From Gammaproteobacteria bacterium (GTDB taxonomy: Bacteria; Pseudomonadota; Gammaproteobacteria; Enterobacterales; Permianibacteraceae): a DNA stretch of 64,000 bases. This document shows positions 57,803-64,000 of this stretch, in pieces (the stretch's first letter is position 1; each line of letters starts with the position of its first letter). The stretch covers positions 1-64,000 of the forward strand of contig JACPFT010000001.1 of NCBI GenBank assembly GCA_016182845.1, written 5' to 3'. The notes beneath the pieces were generated by a model. It was not told where the DNA came from. It was given only the letters and a program-made list of their open reading frames with translations, and did not search any database. The position numbers and the translations under genes were made by a program.

Positions 57803-59212
57803 TCAGGTCGGACCGCCCAGATGCAGGCGCCTCAGCCGGTTGTAGAGCGTCGAGCGGCTGATGCGTAGCAGGCGGGCCGCCGCCGTGCGGTTCTGGCCGG
57901 TGGCCTGCAACGCCTCCTGCAAGACCCGCTGCGCCTCCTTCTCCCTGGCGTAGTTGCCGTTCACCGGTTCGACGAGCGGCGTGCTCTTCTGCATGACGAA
58001 ATCGGCCGGCTCGATGCGCGGGCCACGGCTGAGCAGGACGCCGCGTTCCAGCACATGCTCCAGCTCGCGCACATTGCCCGGCCAGGCTTGCTGGTGGAGG
58101 AAGTCCAGGGCGGCGGGTGAGAGCTGCTTGGGCGGCAGGCGGTTGTGGGCGCAGTGGCGGCGGATGAAGTGCTCCGCCAGCATGGGCAGGTCCTCCAGGC
58201 GCTGGCGCAATGGCGGCAGCTGCAGGGGCAGGGCGCTCAAGCGGAAGCACAGGTCCTCGCGGAAGCGCTGTTCGAGCACGGCCTGTTCCAGGCTCTTGTT
58301 GCTGGCCACCAGGACGCGCACGTTCACCGCGAAGCTCTGATTACCGCCGACCGGGCGGATCTCGTGCTCCTGAAGGGCACGCAGCAGCTTGGCCTGGATG
58401 GCCAGGGAGGTATTGGTCACCTCGTCGAGAAACAGCGTGCCGCGTTCCGCCTCCTGGAACAGGCCGCGCTTGCTGCGTATGGCGCCGGTGAAGGCACCCT
58501 TGACGTGCCCGAAGAGCTCGCTTTCCAGCAGGGGTTCGGGCAGGGCGCCGCAGTCGATGGCCACCAGGGGCTGGGCGCGGCGCGGGCTCAGGCGGTGGAT
58601 CGCGCGGGCAACCAGCTCCTTGCCGGTGCCCGACTCGCCCAGGATCAGCACGGTGGTGTCGCAGCCGGCCAGGCGACGGATCAGGCCCTGGAGCTCGCGC
58701 ATGGGCTGACTCTCGCCCACCAGACCCAGGAAGCCCGCCTCATCCGCAGCTTCCTCCTCGACGGCGGCGGCCTGGGCATGGATCACCGCGATGGTATAGC
58801 TCTGGCCCTCGTAGGGCACCAGGCTCAGATCCAGCTCCAGGGCAAACTCCTGGCCGTGCTTGGTGCGGCCGAGGCCCGGATGGCGGCCGGCGACGTTAGG
58901 CCGGAAGGGCTGCACGCGCCCGACGATACCGGCGCCGGAGAGGGGAATGCCCTCGGGAATGACTTGTTCCACCGGCGCCTGCCACAGCTCGCCATGGGCA
59001 TAGCCGAAGAGCTCCAGGCACTGGGTATTGGCATGCACGATGCGAAAGGCGGTATTGGCCACCAGGACCGGCAGGGGGAAGCCGGTGAGCAGGGCCTGTT
59101 GCAGTTCGGCCCAGCGCCGCAGGTCGTCGGGGCGCTCCAGCAGGGAGGGGCCGGTCAGCAGCGCCGGTTCCGGGCAGGGCATCCGTGCCGGGGATATGGA
59201 AGCGTGGTTCAT
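57803..59212 (-). CDS. Sigma-54-dependent transcriptional activator (PAS-AAA-Fis)
   Basis: A 469-residue enhancer-binding protein. The N-terminal PAS domain (about 35-150, FRIVHANTQCLELFGYAHGEL) senses an unknown signal. The AAA+ domain has Walker A GESGTGKE, the sigma-54-contacting GAFTGA loop, Walker B GTLFLDEV, and the arginine-finger region FREDLCFRLSALPL. The C-terminal Fis-type helix-turn-helix is NRTAAARLLRISRSTLYNRLRRL. The frame is open upstream, but ATG 59212 has TGGAG before it. No receiver domain, so it is not part of a two-component pair. Its likely target lies directly downstream. Confidence 0.94.
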   Translation of the reverse strand: MNHASISPARMPCPEPALLTGPSLLERPDDLRRWAELQQALLTGFPLPVLVANTAFRIVHANTQCLELFGYAHGELWQAPVEQVIPEGIPLSGAGIVGRVQPFRPNVAGRHPGLGRTKHGQEFALELDLSLVPYEGQSYTIAVIHAQAAAVEEEAADEAGFLGLVGESQPMRELQGLIRRLAGCDTTVLILGESGTGKELVARAIHRLSPRRAQPLVAIDCGALPEPLLESELFGHVKGAFTGAIRSKRGLFQEAERGTLFLDEVTNTSLAIQAKLLRALQEHEIRPVGGNQSFAVNVRVLVASNKSLEQAVLEQRFREDLCFRLSALPLQLPPLRQRLEDLPMLAEHFIRRHCAHNRLPPKQLSPAALDFLHQQAWPGNVRELEHVLERGVLLSRGPRIEPADFVMQKSTPLVEPVNGNYAREKEAQRVLQEALQATGQNRTAAARLLRISRSTLYNRLRRLHLGGPT

Positions 59213-59485
59213 GGGCGACTCCAGGCGCACCACCGGTAGGCGCGGCGCGCGGCGATGGCGGGAGCAGCCTGGAAGCCCAGGGCTGCACGACGTCCGCGCC
59301 GAATGATGGAGAGAGGGGCCTTTAAGCCTGAGCCCTCTAAATCCTGACCTCGAATCCAAGGCCATTGTTCCCAGCGCGGCCCGCCAGCGCCAATTAGAGT
59401 TATCGATGAGCGGCCGGGCTTGAAAATCACCCGCCGGCGGCCCATGGTGTCGGTACCGCCTAGCCCATCGCCACGGAATCCCCTC

Positions 59486-59869
59486 ATGCGCCTACTCCAC
59501 ACCATGCTGCGCGTCGGCAACCTGGAACGCTCCATCGCCTTCTACACCGAGGTCCTGGGCATGCGCTTGCTGCGCCAGAGCGTCAACGAGGCTTATAAGT
59601 ACACCCTCGCCTTCGTCGGCTACGGCGAGGAGAGCGAGCAGGCCTGCCTGGAGCTAACCTACAACTGGGGCGTGGAAGCTTACGAGCCGGGCACGGCCTT
59701 CGGCCATGTCGCCATCGCCGTACCCGATGTCTATGCCGCCTGCGCGGCCATCCGCGAGCGGGGCGGCGTCGTGTCCCGCGAACCGGGACCGGTCAAGGGC
59801 GGCACCACCGAGATCGCCTTCGTCAAGGACCCGGACGGCTACAGCATCGAGCTGATCCAGCGGCCCTGA
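59486..59869 (+). CDS. gloA: Lactoylglutathione lyase (glyoxalase I)
   Basis: Metalloenzyme of 127 residues detoxifying methylglyoxal with glutathione. [31 protein letters not shown] carries the first His ligand, and [11 protein letters not shown] the last Glu. FAFVGYGEE and ELTYNWGV fit the Ni-dependent bacterial type. It diverges from the sigma-54 activator gene. Confidence 0.93.
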   Translation: MRLLHTMLRVGNLERSIAFYTEVLGMRLLRQSVNEAYKYTLAFVGYGEESEQACLELTYNWGVEAYEPGTAFGHVAIAVPDVYAACAAIRERGGVVSREPGPVKGGTTEIAFVKDPDGYSIELIQRP

Positions 59870-59913
59870 TGCCGTCTATGCTCATGACATGAAGGCTAGC
59901 CAGGCCAGAGGTC

Positions 59914-62532
59914 ATGGGCATACCCAGCGGCACCGTCAGCTTCCTGTTCACCGACATCGTGGGCAGCACCCGGCTCTGGGAGACCGAGCCGGAGCGCATG
60001 CGCCAGGCCCTGCGCCTGCACGACCAGATCCTGCGTCGGGCCATCGAGTCCGCCGGCGGCTACGTGTTCAAGACCGTGGGCGATGCCTTTTGCGCGGCCT
60101 TCGCCGGTCCCTCCGTCGCCGTGGCGGCGGCCCAGGCGGCACAGACGGCGCTCTGCGAGCCGCGCCATGAGGGCTTCCTGCCGCGCGTGCGCATGGGTCT
60201 GCACCTGGGCATGGCCGACGAGCGCGAGGGGGATTACTTCGGGCCGGCGGTCAATCGCACGGCGCGGCTCATGTCCCTGGGCCATGGCGGCCAGATCCTG
60301 CTCTCCCTCGCCGTGGCCGAGCTCTGCCGCGATGCGCTTCCCCCCGGCGTGAGCCTCAAGGAACTGGGTCAGCACCGCCTCAAGGATCTGCAGCGGCCGG
60401 AACAGGTCTTCCAGCTGGAAGCCCCGGAGCTGCCCCGGGACTTCCCACCCCTGCAGAGCCTGGACCGCTGGCCCAACAACCTGCCCGCTCAGCTGTCCAG
60501 CTTTGTCGGCCGCCAGGAGGCCCTGAGCCAGCTGCGCCGCCAGGTCCTGGCCCAGCGCCTGGTGAGTCTCTGCGGGCCGGGCGGTGCGGGCAAGACGCGC
60601 CTCGCCATTCAGACCGGCGGCGAATTGCTCGACCAGTTCCCGGACGGCGTGTGGTTCGTGGACTTGGCGCCGCTCGCCGACGGCGAGCTCCTGCCTCGCG
60701 CCCTCATCGATGCCCTGCGCATCGACGAACAGGCCGGCAAGCCCCTGCTGGACACCTTCGTCGAACGCATGGCCCCGGCCCGCTTCCTGCTCATCCTGGA
60801 CAACTGCGAACACCTGGTCGCCGCCGTGGCCCATTGCGTGGCCGGCCTGCTGAACCGCCTGCCGCGCCTGTCGGTCCTGGCCACCAGCCGCGAGGCCCTG
60901 GGGCTGGCCGGTGAAAGCCTGGTGACCATCACCAGCTTGTCGGCGCCCGAGGCGGAGCGGGTGCCTGCCCTGAGTCCCGATGCGCTGCTGGGCTACGAGG
61001 CCGTGCGCCTCTTCGTCGAGCGTGCCCAGGCCGCGGCGCCGGGCTTTCGCCTGGAGTCCGGCAACGCCCAGGCCGTCGCCGAGATCTGCCGGCGGCTGGA
61101 CGGCATGCCCCTGGCCCTGGAGCTGGCGGCGGCGCGGGTGCGCATGCTCTCCGTCGAGCAGATCGCCAGCCGCCTGGCCGACCGTTTCCGGCTCCTGGCC
61201 GGCGGCGGGCGCGAACTGCTACCGCGCCAGCAGACCCTGCGCGCCACCATCGACTGGGGCCATGAACTGCTCAGCCTGGAGGAGAAGCGCCTCTTGCGCC
61301 GCCTGGCGGTCTTCGCCGGGGGCTGGAGTCTTGAGGCGGCGGAAGGCGTGGTGGCCGACGGGGAGCTGGCGCCGGGCCTGGTGCTGGACCTCTTGTCGCG
61401 CCTGGTGGACAAGTCTTTCGTGGTGGCCGACACCGCCCAGGACCTGCCTCGTTACCGCTTCCTGGAAACCCTGCGCGACTACGCCCGGGCGCGCGCCGAA
61501 GAGGCTGGCGAGTGGCAGCCACTGCGCCGCCGCCATCTTGAGCATTTCATCGCCCATGCCGAACAGGGTGCCGGCCAGCGCGAGCACGCGGCTCAGCTGT
61601 CCTGGCTCAAGCGCATGGCCGCCGAGCTGGACAATCTGCGCACCGCCCTGGTCTGCGCCGACGAGGCCCAGGACGCCGACAGCCTGCTGCGCCTGTGCGC
61701 GGCCCTCTACCCGTTCTGGGAAGTGCGCGGCTATGTGGGCGAGGGCAGCGCCTGGCTGGCGCGGGCCCTGGCCCTGGAGGGCGGGGCCGAGGTCTGGCGC
61801 ATGCATGCCCAGCTCGCGGCGTGCCGCCTGGCCTATAGGCGCAAGGATTACGAGGCCTCCCGGGATTTCGGCGAGGCCGGCTTGAAGCTGGCCCGCCGGC
61901 TACAGGACAAGGAATGCATCGCCCTGGCGCTCAACCGCCTGGGCGTCGCGGCGGTCTGCTTGCAGCACATGGACGTCGCCAAGCAGCTCCTGGAGAAGAG
62001 CGTGCAACTGGCCCGCGCCGGCGGCCAACTCGCCGTCCTGGCCCTTTCGCTCAACTCCTTGGGCGAGGTGGCCCGTTCGGAAGGGCAATGGGACCAGGCC
62101 AGGCGCTGCTATGCCGAGGCCCTGGACACCAACCGCCTTATCGGCGACAGGCTCAAACAGGTCGACCAAATGGTCAACCTGGGCCTCATCGCCCAGGCCT
62201 TCGAGCGCTGGCCGGAAGCCGCCGCTCACTTCGACCAGGCCTTGAGGATCTGCGCCGAACTGGACGACAAGGCCGGCATCGCCTACTGCCTGGAGGGCCT
62301 GGCCGGTGCGCGCTGGGTCGCCCAGGAGCCGGCGCGGGCGGCGCGCCTCTTGGGCCATGCCGCCGCCCTGCGCCAGCTCATCGACGAGTCCATCCAGGAA
62401 CTGGACCGCCCCTCCTATGAAGCCACCCTGGCCCGCCTGGAACAGGCCCTGGCCGACCAGGCGCGGGGCGTGGCCTGGGACGAAGGCCGGCACTTGAGCA
62501 CGGCCGATGCCGTCGGCCTGGCCCTTGCTTAA
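59914..62532 (+). CDS. Adenylate cyclase-ATPase-TPR signalling protein
   Basis: An 872-residue protein of three parts. The class III cyclase domain (about 5-140) has both metal Asp (FTDIVGS Asp14, TVGDAF Asp57), the ATP-selecting pair Lys53 and Asp107 (DYFGPAVN), Asn114 and Arg118, so an active adenylate cyclase is likely. Then a STAND/NB-ARC-like ATPase with Walker A CGPGGAGKTR (about 219) and Walker B LLILDNCEHL (about 290), then TPR-like helices (about 560-840). No DNA-binding domain follows, unlike related LuxR-type proteins. It starts 44 bp after gloA. Confidence 0.9.
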   Translation: MGIPSGTVSFLFTDIVGSTRLWETEPERMRQALRLHDQILRRAIESAGGYVFKTVGDAFCAAFAGPSVAVAAAQAAQTALCEPRHEGFLPRVRMGLHLGMADEREGDYFGPAVNRTARLMSLGHGGQILLSLAVAELCRDALPPGVSLKELGQHRLKDLQRPEQVFQLEAPELPRDFPPLQSLDRWPNNLPAQLSSFVGRQEALSQLRRQVLAQRLVSLCGPGGAGKTRLAIQTGGELLDQFPDGVWFVDLAPLADGELLPRALIDALRIDEQAGKPLLDTFVERMAPARFLLILDNCEHLVAAVAHCVAGLLNRLPRLSVLATSREALGLAGESLVTITSLSAPEAERVPALSPDALLGYEAVRLFVERAQAAAPGFRLESGNAQAVAEICRRLDGMPLALELAAARVRMLSVEQIASRLADRFRLLAGGGRELLPRQQTLRATIDWGHELLSLEEKRLLRRLAVFAGGWSLEAAEGVVADGELAPGLVLDLLSRLVDKSFVVADTAQDLPRYRFLETLRDYARARAEEAGEWQPLRRRHLEHFIAHAEQGAGQREHAAQLSWLKRMAAELDNLRTALVCADEAQDADSLLRLCAALYPFWEVRGYVGEGSAWLARALALEGGAEVWRMHAQLAACRLAYRRKDYEASRDFGEAGLKLARRLQDKECIALALNRLGVAAVCLQHMDVAKQLLEKSVQLARAGGQLAVLALSLNSLGEVARSEGQWDQARRCYAEALDTNRLIGDRLKQVDQMVNLGLIAQAFERWPEAAAHFDQALRICAELDDKAGIAYCLEGLAGARWVAQEPARAARLLGHAAALRQLIDESIQELDRPSYEATLARLEQALADQARGVAWDEGRHLSTADAVGLALA

Positions 62533-62586
62533 GCCTTCTCGGCGCGGCACAGTGGTTTTCCCATCACCATGACAAGGAAGGAAATC

Positions 62587-63000
62587 ATGCCTATGCGAAC
62601 CGCCAGGATCGGACTACCGGCGCCGACCCTGCTCGGCCTGTCCCTGCTCGCCGCCTGCGCCCACGCCGGTGGTGGTTCGGGCAACGAGCCGCCGGCTCCC
62701 GGCCAGCCGAATGCCTATGTTCAGGCCCTGGACGCCGCCATCGGCGCGGCCGAGTGCCAGGAAGACCGTGAATGCAAGGCCGTTGCCGTGGGACACAAGC
62801 CCTGCGGCGGCCCGTCCGGCTTCAAGGTCTATTCCACGCGCGGCGGCAATGCCCAGGTGATCGAGGCCCTGGCCGAGCAGGAGCGCGCCGCCGCCAAGGC
62901 CGCCGAGAAGCCGGGCATGGTCTCCGATTGCATGCTCATCGAGCCGCCCTATGTGTCCTGCCGGGCCGGGCATTGCGCCGCCGGCGGCTCCGAACGCTAG
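62587..63000 (+). CDS. Small Cys-rich lipoprotein, unknown function
   Basis: A 137-residue protein. AAGGAAG precedes the ATG at 62587. A signal peptide ends at the lipobox LLAAC (Cys about 25). The mature part has six further Cys in CQEDRECKAV, KPCGG, SDCML, and SCRAGHC, probably paired as disulfides. No family recognised. The stop overlaps that of the convergent channel gene. Confidence 0.78.
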   Translation: MPMRTARIGLPAPTLLGLSLLAACAHAGGGSGNEPPAPGQPNAYVQALDAAIGAAECQEDRECKAVAVGHKPCGGPSGFKVYSTRGGNAQVIEALAEQERAAAKAAEKPGMVSDCMLIEPPYVSCRAGHCAAGGSER

Positions 63001-63674
63001 CGATCGGTCAGCTCGCCGCGCTGGCTGATGTGCAGGCCCACCAGGCGCGCCACCAGGACGGCCAGGTAGAGCTGGCCGACGACGGCCTCCAAGGCCGCCG
63101 CCAGACGCACCGGCGCCTTGATCGGCGCGATATCGCCATAGCCGGTGGTGGTGATGGTGATCAGGCTGTAGTAGAGAAAATCCACGTACTCCGTCGGCTG
63201 CTGACCCAAGAAATGGCGGAAGGCCAAGGGGTCCAGGCTACTCATCAGGGCATAGAAGCTGGTCCAGGCGAAACCCATGAGCAGGAAGCAGCAGGCGCCG
63301 GCGAAGAGCGTGTTATTGGTGACCCGTTGCTCCTTGAGCATGGCGTAGATCATGGTGGCGCTGATATAGCTGAGGAACAGCATATTGCTGCCATGGCTGA
63401 GCTGCTCGGCCAGAGGCGTGCGCCAGCCCTCCATGGCCCAGTTGGCCAGCACGGCCGGGATGCCCAGGGCCATGCCCACCCAGTAGCTGATGCGGTGCAT
63501 GTCCAGGGCGTAGAGGCTGATCAGCAGGATCAGGGTCATCAGGCCGTGGTAGACATAGGCCCCCAGCGGGTATTCATGCACATAGGGCAGGGTGAACAAC
63601 ATGCCCAGCAGGCAGAGCAGCAGGTAGAAGAAATAGCTGCGGTGCCAAAAGCTGGATCCGGGACGGGTGGGCAT
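62997..63674 (-). CDS. Potassium-channel-like membrane protein
   Basis: A 225-residue protein with about six membrane segments. The last two bracket a pore loop with the selectivity filter TTTGYGD, preceded by FLYYSLITI. No cytoplasmic RCK/TrkA-N domain and no clear voltage-sensing Arg series in the earlier segments. Likely a two-helix-pore ion channel; ion preference K+ is inferred from the filter. Confidence 0.88.
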   Translation of the reverse strand: MPTRPGSSFWHRSYFFYLLLCLLGMLFTLPYVHEYPLGAYVYHGLMTLILLISLYALDMHRISYWVGMALGIPAVLANWAMEGWRTPLAEQLSHGSNMLFLSYISATMIYAMLKEQRVTNNTLFAGACCFLLMGFAWTSFYALMSSLDPLAFRHFLGQQPTEYVDFLYYSLITITTTGYGDIAPIKAPVRLAAALEAVVGQLYLAVLVARLVGLHISQRGELTDR

Positions 63675-63751
63675 GGGGTCGTGCTCCTAGAACATTGTTG
63701 TGAGCATGGCATAGGCATTGCGTCAACGCCTTGACCGGCAATAGGCTCGCA

Positions 63752-63778
63752 GAAAAAAGGGCGCCGTAGCGCCCTTCT
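63752..63778 (-). terminator. Terminator of the partial gene at the right edge
   Basis: Read leftwards: AAGGGCGC-TACG-GCGCCCTT followed by TTTTCTG, 17 bp beyond the stop of the gene at 63795. Confidence 0.85.
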
Positions 63779-63794
63779 TCCACCAAGCCGGTGC

Positions 63795-64000
63795 TTATTC
63801 CGGCTTGTTCTCCGTCGGCGCATCCACCACCGGCATCGGCTTGGCGGCCGGGCTGGAGCTGCGCTCGCCGGCGTCGCGGGTCGGCGCGGCGGTCGTAGCG
63901 GCAGCGACCGGAGCCGCAGCCACCGGCGGAATCACCACGGCCACCGGCTCGTCCAGGACGGGCTTGGGCTTGGCCATGGGCGCCGAGGCGGCTTCACCGG
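63795..64000 (-). CDS. Partial Pro/Ala-rich protein (C-terminal end only)
   Basis: An open frame running off the right edge; 68 codons plus stop are visible. The sequence is rich in Pro, Ala and Val (PVAVVIPPVAAAPVAAATTAAP) and ends TENKPE. An internal Met lies at 63977, but the frame stays open to the edge, so the true start is probably outside. Such tails are common at the ends of membrane or envelope proteins. Identity unknown. Confidence 0.55.
   Translation of the reverse strand, partial: GEAASAPMAKPKPVLDEPVAVVIPPVAAAPVAAATTAAPTRDAGERSSSPAAKPMPVVDAPTENKPE

Overview
The window is GC-rich chromosomal DNA of a gammaproteobacterium. The run ubiG-gph (minus strand), mtaD, mtnA, gyrA, serC, hisC, aroA, cmk, rpsA, ihfB (19.5-34.3 kb) follows a gene order I know from Pseudomonas. 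It differs in that no pheA lies between serC and hisC and AroA carries no TyrA fusion. MotY, PilU, LapA/LapB, DsbD and an exosortase-type acyltransferase describe a motile, piliated Gram-negative cell with an elaborate envelope. The two large exported peptidases with C-terminal PPC and P domains recall Xanthomonadales and Lysobacter. I cannot name the genus.

Layout. 0.2-4.5 kb: two exported metallopeptidases (M28, M4) that share C-terminal modules. 4.8-8.1 kb: dsbD and a PHP-domain lipoprotein. 8.1-10.7 kb: an accessory patch with a small Cys/His protein, a membrane protein, and a gene cassette ending in a textbook 60-bp integron attC site and carrying an exported VOC protein; no integrase is visible. 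10.7-16.2 kb: cysTWA sulfate importer without a binding-protein gene, a porin, pilU. 16.4-22.9 kb: acyltransferase, diguanylate cyclase, gph-ubiG, two odd exported proteins, mtaD. 23-34.3 kb: the conserved housekeeping block. 34.4-42.7 kb: lapAB, pyrF, a ComEA-like protein, rnt-pyrC, an M14 peptidase, an alpha/beta hydrolase and a two-domain acyltransferase resembling ornithine-lipid synthases. 44.2-49.2 kb: a tight seven-gene minus-strand operon. 49.4-57.1 kb: an Oar-like TonB-dependent receptor, a YejM-like sulfatase-fold protein, motY, argG. 57.3-59.2 kb: a sigma-54 activator and a 93-residue protein behind a -24/-12 promoter. 59.5-64 kb: gloA, a cyclase-ATPase-TPR protein, a small lipoprotein, a K+-channel-like protein and a partial Pro/Ala-rich gene.

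Two candidate systems stand out. The first is the seven-gene operon: thermostable-hemolysin-family protein, AMP-dependent ligase, heme-oxygenase-like diiron enzyme, SDR, TPR protein, response regulator and sensor kinase. Its promoter region has a direct repeat of the PmrA/QseB type, so the genes look like a self-regulated biosynthetic pathway for an acyl-derived product (inference). The second is the PAS-AAA-Fis activator at 57.8-59.2 kb, whose apparent target is the adjacent 93-residue protein of unknown function, with a correctly spaced sigma-54 promoter and paired upstream repeats.

Several families of short palindromic repeats are scattered between genes. In three places a repeat appears to supply the ribosome binding site of the next gene (serC, mtnA and the ligase gene), and in one place a repeat supplies the ends of two genes. 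No rRNA, tRNA, CRISPR array or insertion-sequence transposase was recognised.
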